In this document: piece by piece, positions 36,427 through 45,620 of the stretch
How positions within the stretch are numbered: the first letter of the stretch is position 1
Layout: every line of letters begins with the position of its first letter
DNA from: Nipponacmea schrenckii
Taxonomy: Eukaryota; Mollusca; Gastropoda; Lottiidae
NCBI GenBank assembly: GCA_030562195.1
Contig: JAUJPP010000012.1
Span: 15,500,001 to 15,564,000 of the forward strand
DNA: 64,000 nucleotides
Direction of reading: 5' to 3'
Notes under the pieces: model-generated
Databases searched by the model: none
What the model was told of the DNA's origin: nothing
What the model saw: the letters and a program-made list of their open reading frames with translations, nothing else
Position numbers and translations under genes: made by a program

Positions 36427-36455
36427 ATCAACGGTTCCTGTAATTCAAAACAAAA
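36427..36455 (-). promoter_or_regulatory. Likely splice acceptor in the 5' leader of the 183-aa gene
   Basis: On the minus strand TTTTGTTTTGAATTACAG precedes GAACCG, with the intron end at 36438-36440. A good donor-like sequence GTAAGTG follows only 11 bases later, so either a micro-exon is used or one of these signals is unused. The leader from 36437 to the ATG at 36381 would be 56 bases. Confidence 0.4.
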
Positions 36456-36942
36456 ACTTATCCAGTTAATGATGTTATTAAAGCAAATATATAGGCTAAC
36501 ATTCGACTTTTATACAAATAGTAATAAATCAATTATTGATTATTCCATGTAAGTTACTGTGAGTATAGAAATAGACTTTTTCTGCAAGTCGGAAGTTGGC
36601 AAATCACACAGGGTATGATATTTGAGAATTCCTATTCTGTTCTTGTTGGTAACACTAGACTAGTAAATGGATTGTAATGCGTTTTCTTAATTTTCTACAA
36701 TGATAGCAACAATTGTTACTATTGCAATTTTCAATCCTACAATATGCTTAAACTGGGTATGTGATCAAAAAGCATTTAATTATGTAACAAATTCCCATAA
36801 CAGGGGAAAACAATTAACTAATATACATATACTATTGTCCTGTTGATTAAGAAAACACATAAAGTAGTCTATGATCACATTTTTCTCATCCTTCTATTAC
36901 TTTAACAAAATTTTACGTAAACCATTTAATTGTAGAGGAATT
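36456..36942. other. No recognisable feature
   Basis: AT-rich sequence upstream of the minus-strand gene, probably intron if the acceptor is used. Confidence 0.45.
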
Positions 36943-37010
36943 GAAGGAACCACAGAAAGTCTGATTAAAAATTGGTATACATGTAGTTACAAATTGATGC
37001 TATTAATCAC
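36943..37010 (+). repeat. Dispersed AAAATTGGAATGG motif repeat (diverged copy)
   Basis: GGAACCACAGAAAGTCTGAT, AAAAATTGGTATAC and CAAATTGATGCTAT match the order of blocks in the 59912-59975 copy. Confidence 0.4.
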
Positions 37011-37756
37011 CCCAATACATAATAAAGAAATTGTAAAAAAAAAATTTGAGAATCCATTTAATAATGAAACTGTGTAAAACAGAACGACTAAACGCTAAAA
37101 CCTAAAAAAAAACGAGTGCATCTGCTTCCCTGTACACTTACCTCTGTTAATACTGTACTAAAACACTCAATAATACAATACTTATTTCCTTTGTTCAATC
37201 TAAAGATATCAAGCAATCAAGGATTTTTGATAACGGTTTTGTTAATTGGTGATTCCATTTACATAACAATATATCCTCTTCGTTCACAAAAGTAAGTTTT
37301 CCATTCTCTCTTGGTATCGATAAGGTACATGGATTCGCGTTGTTTATATCAAATATGATTTGTTTTTATCAGGATGTTTCTATCAAACCACATTATCTTG
37401 TATGCTTCATTTTTTTAAAGCTCCAATAGTAAAAAGCAGTTGTACACGTTACGAATCTGGCTTTATTTTCTAAAACTTAAATAAGATAAAATGCTGATTA
37501 CAGAAATCTGATAATAAAACAAAATCTAAAATGAATTTTAATTACTGATCAATCAAATGATTGTAACACTAAATCACCTTATGTTGTCCAGAATAAAAAC
37601 CTATGGTATATGACTTCAATTGAATTTTAAGAGAACTGAAACAAGACAGATTGTAGTAACGCGTTTGGATTTAATAAACGATAAGTACAAATAGATGCTC
37701 AAGTACGTAACACATACTGTCAATATATCTCATGGGAAGCAACGTGTAAATGCAAA
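37011..37756. other. No recognisable feature
   Basis: AT-rich non-coding sequence. Confidence 0.55.
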
Positions 37757-37850
37757 TGATGGTGGTGGGTTCTAATCACGGCCGTTGTGTGAAAGTTCGA
37801 TGACCTTTTATACCTCAAATAACCAAACCATTCCAGTCAACCCAGCTGTA
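37757..37850 (+). repeat. SINE-like fragment with B-box-like motif (copy 3 of 3)
   Basis: GATGGTGGTGGGTTCTAATC then TGTGAAAGTTCGATGACCTT and CATTCCAGTCAACCC, the best preserved of the three copies (3464, 15049). Confidence 0.45.
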
Positions 37851-38712
37851 CATGGTAGAAATAATCCAAAGGACTCGTGAATCGAAAAAACTAGCCTTGT
37901 TGCGTTGTTCAATGTTTTAGAAATCGACATACTTTATTTCATTTCTTAATATTCATACAAAAGCACCATAGTAGTGTTAGGTTTGTTGTCGTGAACTTTG
38001 ACATTCCAATATGGATATCATAGCTCTGGAAACTGGTTCATTAATTATCCTATCATTGGCTTCTCTCCAACATAGTGAGTTTAAAATTATGTTTGAAGAA
38101 GGTTTATAGCACCCCTCGACCTTCCCGTTGAATAAATAGAATAAAAGTTATTAACTAATTTGTCGAGTGTAAAGTCAATGTTTATCTCTCTATTATGAAC
38201 TTGCACAATACTAATTTATGATCTGACATTATCAGGTTCTCCATTCTTTTGACCAATCATGACTTTGTTTAGCAAATCTAATCAGTAATAGTGTTCACAG
38301 TTGAAATATGACCATTCAAATCCACGTGAGTTCAGATCTGTGTTTAAATGACGACTTGTCATTTCTTGAGACTTGTGTTATATAGAAAAGACATACATCA
38401 TACCAAGAACTCCATTTGTTGGGATCTTAAAGGGGATCGTAAAGAAGTTTTTCTAGCAGTCTGCTTGATGACTATTCCAGCCTCTGATAGCTATTTGGAC
38501 CGATAAAAAGTAAAACTAAAAAATGGGAATGTTACGCAACTTTTCCGGGGTTTTAACGTATTTAAACACGAATGGACGAAGAAACCGACTTGTGGGCCGA
38601 CTTAGTATAAATAACTTTAGAAAACAATAGCTAAATACACGCAATGCACAAATAAATATTATTGAAAAATAATAGGTTTTGTGTTGTCCAATCATTGTTT
38701 TGTATTTATTTT
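37851..38712. other. No recognisable feature
   Basis: AT-rich non-coding sequence up to the long CCGT-type element. Confidence 0.55.
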
Positions 38713-39141
38713 TATACGCCCACATGAAATGGGGGGGGGGGGCGTATATTGTCGTCACCCACATCCGTCCGTCCGTCCGTCCGTCCACAATTGCTCGTAA
38801 ACACTCTCCACGGTGTAATTCTTGACGGATTTAGATGAAACTTAATATGAGTGTTTATGATCACGCAAGGATGAACCCTATTGAAAATCAGCGAAATCAG
38901 AAAAAAATTAGTATGAGTTTGTGCCCTTGTTCTTGAATGGCTCGTAAACACTCTACAACGTGCAATTCTTGACCGATTTTGATGAAACATGGTGTGAGAG
39001 TATGTTATAACTCAAGGATAAACCCTATCGAAAATCAGCGAAATCGAAAAACATTTAGTATGAGTTATTGCCCTTGTTCTTGAAAACGCGTTCAATTTTA
39101 GCTTGTAAACACTCTTGAAAGAACAATTTTTAATGGATTTT
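38713..39141 (+). repeat. 429-bp left-end segment, first tandem copy
   Basis: This segment, including TATACGCCCAC, the G and GTCC tracts and about 2.5 core units, is followed at once by a near-identical copy at 39142-39569. The differences I see are a shorter G run, a longer GTCC run and scattered single bases. Confidence 0.85.
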
Positions 39142-39569
39142 TATACGCCCACATGAAAGGGGGGGCGTATATTGTCGTCACCCACATCCGTCCGTCCGTC
39201 CGTCCGTCCGTCCGTCCGCAATTGCTCGTAAACACTCTACACGGTGTAATTCTTGACGGATTTAGATGAAACTTAATATGAGTGTTTATGATCACGCAAG
39301 GATGAACCCTATTGAAAATCAGCGAAATCGGAAAAAAATTAGTATGAGTTCGTGCCCTTGTTCTTGAATGGCTCGTAAACACTCTACAACGTGCAATTCT
39401 TGACCGATTTTGATGAAACTTGGTTTGAGAGTATGTTATAACTCAAGGATAAACCCTATCGAAAATCAGCGAAATCGAAAAACATTTAGTATGAGTTATT
39501 GCCCTTGTTCTTGAAAACGCGTTCAATTTTAGCTTGTAAAAACTCCTGAGAGAACAATTTTTAATGGAT
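39142..39569 (+). repeat. 429-bp left-end segment, second tandem copy
   Basis: It restarts with TATACGCCCAC directly after GGATTT at the end of copy one. The high identity implies recent duplication or gene conversion, or an assembly duplication. Confidence 0.85.
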
Positions 39570-41388
39570 TTTAATGAAACTTGGCCTGAGTATTTGTTAT
39601 CACCCAAGGATGAAGCCTATTGAAAATCAGTCAAATCGAAAAAAAATTAATATCAGTTATTGCCCTTGTTTTTGAAAACGCGTTCAATTTTTGGCTTGTA
39701 AACACTCTACAAAGCACATTTATTGACCGATTTTGACGAAACTTGCTGAAATTGTTTAATATCACCCAAGAATGAACCCTTTTGAAAATAGCACATATCG
39801 AAATATTTTTAATAGGAATTATTGCCCTTGTTCTATAAAATGTGTTGAATTTTTGCCTTGTAAACACTCTACAGGTCACAATTCTTGAGCGATTTTGACA
39901 TAACTTGGCATGAGTATTTGTAATCACCTAAGGATGAACTCTATTGAAATTCAGTTAAATCGAAAAATATTTAGTATCAGTTATTGCCCTTGTGTTTGAA
40001 AACTCGTTCAATTTTTAGCTTGTAAGCACTCAAGAAAGAACAATTCTTAATGGATTTTGATAAAACTTGGCTTGAGTATTTGTTTTTACCCAAGGATGAA
40101 CCTTGTTGAAAATCAAATAAATCGAAATATATTTAGTGTCAGTTATTGCCCTTGTGTTTGAAAACGGGTTTAACTTTTTGGCTAATAAAAACTCTAGAAG
40201 GTACAATTCATGACCAATGTTGACAAAACTCACTGAAATTGTTTAATATCGCAAGGGATGAGCCCTATTGAAAATTAAAAATATATCTAATATGAATTAT
40301 TGCCCTTGTTCTTTTAAACACGTTCGATTTTTGTCTCGTAAACACTCTACATGGCACAATTCTTGACCGATTTCGATGAAACTTGGTGTGAGAGTGTGTT
40401 ATAACTCAGGGATGAACCCTATTGAAAATCAGCGAAATCGAAAAAATTTTCAGTATGAGTTACTGCTCTTGTTCTTGAAAACGCATTCAATTTGCTTGTA
40501 AACACTCTAAAGAACTATTCTTAATGGATTTTGATTAACTTTGGCTTGAGTATTTGTTTTTACCCAAGGATGAACACTATTGAAAATCGAAAAATATTTA
40601 GTACAAGTTATTGACCTTGTTTTTGAAAACGCATTCAATTTAACTCGTAAACACTCTAGAAAGAACAATTTTGAATGGATTTTGATGAAACTTGGCTTTA
40701 GTATTTGTTTTCTCACAAGGATAAACCCTATTGAAAATCAGATAAATCGAAAAATATTTAGTGTCAGTTATTGCGCCTGTTTTCAAAAACGCTTTAAACT
40801 TTTGGCTTGTAAACACACGTTCATTTTTGACAAACTTGCTGAAATTGTTTGATATCACCCAAGGAAGATCCTATTAAAAATATCAAAATATTATTAAGGG
40901 TGAACCCTATTGCAAAGCATAAAAATACCGAAAAATATTTAATGAGTTGTTATTAGGTACATTTCTTGACAGTATTTAATGAAACTAGAGACCCTAGAAA
41001 AAAATAGGTTGGAAGGTTGAATATTTCATTCCACTTATTGTAACCTTACTGAAAAGTTTTTATTTGAAATAAATGCTGCCAGTGGGCGTATATTACCTTG
41101 CCTGGCAAGCTATCTTTAGATCCGTTCTAGATCTGTTTCCGGTACGTTGCTCTATCGTTTTACTTCAACCCGCCATTGAAAACTTCGTTCAATTTGCGGT
41201 TGACAAACATACTGTTTTCTTGCTGGATTTCGATTGTCAGTTAACATCCTTATTCAGATAAGTAGACGATCGTGTTAGGTATCTTTTACCTACCTAAAGT
41301 TGTTGATATACCTCTTCGATCATCGGATTTTCTTAGATTTTAATAATTTGGGTGAGCGGGCCTCGTTTTCATTTCCAATGCATTGGTA

Positions 41389-42051
41389 ATGGCGGGTTGT
41401 ACTAAGAGGGAGAAATTCACTCGTAATCGGACTCAATTGTTCTCGGTGTTTTCTCCTGTTCGCCCGATTTCAGTCGCCGTATTTGGATCGTCCTATATTA
41501 AACGGCTGGCAAGGTTTGTTCGTGTGTACCATCATACAAATTTTGATTTGGACGCCCGTTTGTGTCGTGTCGAGTGTTGGGGTAATGGTGGTCTACGGGT
41601 ACATGATGATCCTTTTGCGCGTCTATGTGTGAGAAATGCTCGTTTTGCCGGCAAAGATGTAATACTTTTACACGTCGGCTCCAATGATGTCGCGTTGCCC
41701 AATTCTATTCCTGGTACAGTGGCTTTGCACATTGTTTCTTATGCACTTCGTGTTTTAGAGGAATGGTCCTCAGTAGGCCTGGTTTGTGTTGTGATAAGTC
41801 AGATACTACCTCGTTCCATAGAACCGTACTTGGGTTTTAATCGTAAGATTCTACTGACAAATATGGCATTGAATCAATTGTGTACAGCTCAAGATAAAAT
41901 TACTTTTTGGCGCCATCGGTGTGGCTTGTTGCAGCCTGTTGTGAATATCTATTCTTTTGATGGTATTCATTTATCGGATGATGTGGGCAATATACGGTTT
42001 CTCCGCAGCTTGCGGGATTCTTTATTGCGATGCTTTATTGCAATGCTTTAG
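41389..42051 (+). CDS. Small SGNH/GDSL-hydrolase-like protein
   Basis: A 220-residue frame from ATG 41389 to TAG 42049-42051; GC is near half in lines I counted. SGNH blocks appear in order: block I VAVFGSSYIKRL (residues 29-40, nucleophile Ser within GSS, where the usual GDS Asp is Ser); block II WGNGGLRV (64-71, oxyanion Gly); block III HVGSNDV (95-101, Asn99); block V DGIHLSD (191-197, Asp191 and His194). All four catalytic-type residues are therefore present. The family comprises esterases and acyl hydrolases; CR1-clade LINEs carry an esterase domain in ORF1, and invertebrate genomes hold many multi-copy ORFs of this sort, so a mobile-element origin is likely. No reverse transcriptase, recombinase or signal peptide is seen. 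The N-terminus (about 1-25) is basic. It starts about 270 bp after the end of the CCGT-type element. Activity and host role are unknown. Confidence 0.7.
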   Translation: MAGCTKREKFTRNRTQLFSVFSPVRPISVAVFGSSYIKRLARFVRVYHHTNFDLDARLCRVECWGNGGLRVHDDPFARLCVRNARFAGKDVILLHVGSNDVALPNSIPGTVALHIVSYALRVLEEWSSVGLVCVVISQILPRSIEPYLGFNRKILLTNMALNQLCTAQDKITFWRHRCGLLQPVVNIYSFDGIHLSDDVGNIRFLRSLRDSLLRCFIAML

Positions 42052-42179
42052 GCAATTTAGCTTGGTAGGTTGGCCTTTGTTGATTGCTTCCTGCAGGAAT
42101 GTGATTATCCTTTGTGCATGCTGCTCCACTATTGAGTGGAAGTTAGGCCTACCTTTGTCTTTGGGCATGTTGCTCATGA

Positions 42180-42227
42180 AAAGTGAATATGATCACTTGA
42201 CCATGTAAAGTGAATATGATCACTTGA
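42180..42227 (+). repeat. Two 21-bp direct repeats, each a hairpin
   Basis: AAAGTGAATATGATCACTTG plus A occurs at 42180-42200 and 42207-42227, a 27-base period. Within each copy AAGTGA pairs with TCACTT. They lie about 130 bp after the SGNH frame stop. Confidence 0.85.
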
Positions 42228-42646
42228 GTTCATTGTTAGCATCTGACATATTACCATGAGAGAGTCTCGTGTTATTATACGTGTTATCAAGAATATCTTC
42301 AGAGAATCAAAATCTATGGAAATTTTCAAAAATATAACCGTAAATTTTCCATAAGAAGCTGCAATGGTCAAATAAATTCCTTCCCTTGATGTTAGACGTA
42401 TATAAAACGTTACTGTTCATATGAATTCAAAATGTTCCTATTTACCATTGACAGGACGTTATACATGTCTTATAAAACAATTCACATATTATTTTAATAT
42501 GCTTCAAAACATTGACAAAAATCAATTTGAAATTATGTGAGATATTCGAGAATATATTATACGGGAGAAATGCACCAAAACGCAATGAATTTCACACTCG
42601 TTCCAGTTGAATGGGGTATGATAATATTATTAAATAACATTAGAAG
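42228..42646. other. No recognisable feature
   Basis: AT-rich non-coding sequence. Confidence 0.55.
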
Positions 42647-43319
42647 TTAAAGGGACATTATATACCATTTTCATCAATATTTAAAGGAAGGATGACCAAA
42701 AATGTATAAATGTGAACTTTGCTAAAATAAGTCTTTTTTTAATCATTGGACTTAATCGGTGTCAATACAAGACAGAATCCCTCTATAATTCAATAAATCC
42801 ATAAAACTAAAGTAATTATAGATTAAAGTCGTTTTGAAACACTCTTAGAATAGACAATGGCGTCTTATATTCCTAGAGAAACTAATATTTATACGCCCAC
42901 ATTATAATGTGGTCGTATATTGTTGTCACCCCGTCCGTCCGTCCGTCCGTCCGTTCGTCCACCATTGGCTTGTGAACACATAGAGACAACAGTTTTCATT
43001 TGATTTGAATGAAACTTGCTGTGATCATCTTTGATCTTGGATCTATTTCGAAGATTTTTTTTAAGTTATTGCTTTTGACTTAGTAAAGACGCCTAATATC
43101 ATGTATATTGATTAATTTCTGTGTAAAATTAAGTTAGAATTTTGATATGATTTGACTCAGATTGACGAATATCCTTTATGTACTAAAAATTTATGTGGGA
43201 AGTGGGCGTATCTTGTTTGGGAACTACTTGTTAGTCAAGGCACCTGGTAAGTCCACTTATATTTAGTCCTATTAAGACTTTAAATTCAATATACATTCTT
43301 AGAAGTTATGTTCCTTTAA
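42647..43319. mobile_element. TTAA-flanked element carrying a nested CCGT-type element
   Basis: Left end TTAAAGGGACATTATATACC (42647); reverse complement of the right end TTAAAGGAACATAACTTC (ending 43319). The first 13 bases agree except one. The inner CCGT-type element (42890 to about 43212) accounts for half the length. The right ~85 bases match the dispersed module at 29527-29640 inverted. Confidence 0.5.
42890..43212 (+). mobile_element. Short CCGT-type element
   Basis: TATACGCCCAC at 42890, then GTCCGTCC tract, one to two degenerate core units, and GTGGGCGTATC at 43202-43212. The trailer differs from the long copies (TTGTTTGGGAACTACTTG). Confidence 0.75.
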
Positions 43320-43774
43320 ACTATGTAAATTGTTCTTAAAAATATTTCTAAATTATACTTTTTACTACGTATCTACATGATCAAAGTTGTTTTATTAAAG
43401 ATAATGAAAGAACAGTGTAGATTAATTTTTAAACAAGTAGTTTTAACTAGATTTTGCGTTAGGTCTTATTTTAGATGAAATCTCCGGATTAATAAGTTGA
43501 AGAAATATATTTTGACAATTTGGATTTCAATTTGCTTCTGTATACCTTTCAGGTAGGGATGATTTTAAAAATCAAAACTGCTACCTTTTAGTTACTCTTT
43601 CAGTGAATTTGAGAAACTAAGTTTTGTATGACCACCAAAAAAGTCATTTGGGTCAAGAGATCTGTGCCAGTTTTACCAAAGCTTCTTCAGTTTTTTTACA
43701 ACTTAAACATTTTTACCGACAATCACTTTTAACCTGGAGGAATAGTTTACCGACACAACATTTCCGGTGCTTAA
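43320..43774. repeat. Diverged copy of the 22444 MITE, then plain sequence
   Basis: 43325-43455 shares the ordered blocks TTCTTAAAAATATTTCTAAA, ATTATACTTTT, TGATCAAA and GTAGTTTTAACTAG with 22470-22610. The remaining bases hold no feature. Confidence 0.4.
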
Positions 43775-43790
43775 TAGATAGATAGATAGA
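43775..43790 (+). repeat. TAGA microsatellite (4 units)
   Basis: Four consecutive TAGA units. Confidence 0.8.
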
Positions 43791-44211
43791 TGATCAAACA
43801 AATTGTCAGGGAACTCTAGGGTTTCAGGATTTCAGATCTTATAGTCACCATCTTACATAATAAATATAATGGAAAGAGAGCTAACTATTAGGGCTAGATG
43901 GTGGTTGGAACATCTTAGATTAGAAACTAACGAAGTGAATGTGATAATAAACTATGTAAAAAGCAAAGTAGGTCTATGTCCAAAACTGTGAGACGACTCT
44001 TAGACCCTGACACATCCAAACGGAACTAAAGCTAGAACCTAACAATATCATACATAGATGAGCACCAGTTGGACCTACCATGTAAATCGTGTTCGTATAG
44101 CACCCGCTAAAACAATTTTGACTATCTATTGTCACTCATACCTTGAATCGTAAGAAAATATTTGACCGATTTAATAGAACAATTTACATAACGGTCGGTA
44201 TAACTCTAGTA
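43791..44211. other. No recognisable feature
   Basis: Non-coding sequence. Confidence 0.5.
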
Positions 44212-44673
44212 CAGTGCTTCTCAACCCTTTTTTATGCGATTCCCCCTTGGCAATATAAGTCGTAACTCACCCCCCCCCCCCCCCAACTTTGGGTGGTTTA
44301 GTGACCGAGGAGGGCAAGCTCCGCAGGATCGAAGCCAAAGAAAGAGAGTCTTAGAATCGTTCTCTTCCTACAAAAATAAAAAATGAAATTGGGATCAATT
44401 CCCGTGCATCTGAGACCATTCCGGTCAATCATCTCCTAACATGGCATCCCCTTATCTCAGATAAGCTTGACCGAAGCCTGAAAACACAATAACAAACCAC
44501 AAATACAGGATTCCAATCAAAGCTCCTTGGTGATCAATCACCAACAGCACGTTTATATCTCTCTATGCTTATAGCTTATTCCCAATTTTTCAGTTATTCC
44601 CCAAATACCCCCTCCCTTCAAACCCCACCCCCTCCTATTCCCCCTTCCTTTCAAATTCCCCCTCCACCTAATG
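44212..44673 (+). mobile_element. Possible hAT-type element with C-rich ends
   Basis: CAGTGCTTCTCAACCC at 44212 looks like a hAT (Charlie-type) terminus, followed by CGATTCCCCC and a 15-C run. CTCTAGTA occurs just before it (44204-44211) and again at 44674-44681, the spacing expected of an 8-bp target duplication. The right terminus (reverse complement CATTAGGTGGAGG) matches the left poorly, so the call is tentative. Confidence 0.35.
44270..44284 (+). repeat. Poly-C run (15 C)
   Basis: Fifteen consecutive C bases inside the possible hAT element; length probably unstable. Confidence 0.9.
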
Positions 44674-44681
44674 CTCTAGTA

Positions 44682-45119
44682 TGTCAAGCCCTGCTCTTAC
44701 AGTTCTACATTTGTAGTTTCCAATACTATTCACAGAAACCATTTACAAGATTAGTTTTGCACATTTCCTACGTCAGGTTTGAGTTCGGTTCCCCACATTT
44801 CTGCACCATAGTAACTTAAATGAAATTTTACGCTGACCAAGTTTAGAGAAACATAGCTTTATACAGTGCTTGGATGGAGATTAGATTTAACAATAAAGAT
44901 CTATTGGTCTAAACTTGAATCATTTTGAAAATCTAAATTACTACTGTCGGAGGATGAGTAAAAAAATCCTTAAAGCTGGTCTTGAGAATGGATAAAACCT
45001 ACCTCCCCCTCCATAGCAAAATAAGAACATAAAATGGAGTAGTCCGCTCGCAGCAAATGCACTGACTTTTTGGCGATTATTTTTTTATTTTTTTTTTAAA
45101 TATATGTATTTTGATGACA
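44682..45119. other. No recognisable feature
   Basis: Non-coding sequence; T-rich just before the next tandem repeat. Confidence 0.5.
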
Positions 45120-45620
45120 TGTATTATTCTATTCCTTGGCGGTAACGCATCACAGGAACTTATGTATATATTTAATGCACATGTACTTGTGTATTTTAAA
45201 ACAAATTGTACGCTGAAATAATATATAGTTTTTGCAGTCATGTACTTGATCGCAGGGAAGAGATCTGTCCAGTTTATATATATATATATACATGTATGTG
45301 CTTGTGTAATTTCAAACAAACTATACGTCGAAATATTGTATATTTTTGAGGTCATGTACTTGATCGCGGAAAAAGATGTGTTCATTTTATGCCCATACTT
45401 GTGTATTTTAAACACATACATTTAAACTATACGTTGAAATATTGTATATTTTATGCGGTCATGTACTTGTGTATTTTTAAACAAATTGCACTTTGAAATA
45501 GTGTATAATTATTTCTTTTGCGTTTATGTACTTGATCGCCGGAACATAGGACTGTCCATTTAATGCACATGCCTAATTTGTATTTTAGACGAATTGTATA
45601 TTGAAGTATATTGTGTATTT
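45120..45620 (+). repeat. Degenerate tandem repeat, period about 105-115 bp
   Basis: About four to five units built from ATGTACTTGTGTATTTTAAA, CAAATTGTACGCTGAAAT, TATTGTATATTTTTG, GTCATGTACTTGATCGC and TTTAATGCACATG. A TA microsatellite sits at about 45278. The plus and minus frames spanning it (45077-45425) repeat with the unit and are not genes. Confidence 0.8.

Larger units (their letters stand above)
38713..41120 (+). mobile_element. Long CCGT-type molluscan element with ~160-bp core repeats
   Basis: It starts TATACGCCCAC (38713) and ends with GTGGGCGTATA (41082-41092) plus TTACCTTGCCTGGCAAGCTA. The terminal 11-mers are exact reverse complements. A poly-G and GTCC tract follows the left end; then come about 13 units of about 160 bp, each with CTTGTAAACACTCTAC, GATTTTGATGAAACTTGG, AAGGATGAACCCTATTGAAA and GTTATTGCCCTTGTTCTTGA. 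Core tandem units of this length inside a terminally bounded element recall the bivalve pearl/BIV160 type elements; I cannot confirm identity. Units become more diverged towards the right. Minus-strand frames of 60-98 codons recur with the unit and are not genes. Confidence 0.85.

Noticed and set aside
38516..40858. Series of minus-strand frames (60-98 codons) such as those containing RVFTS and FNRVHP
   Set aside because: The recurring peptide reflects the ~160-bp core repeat read in one frame; stops and shifts vary from unit to unit.
45077..45425. Frames on both strands
   Set aside because: Both follow the ~110-bp tandem unit, with no independent coding signal.
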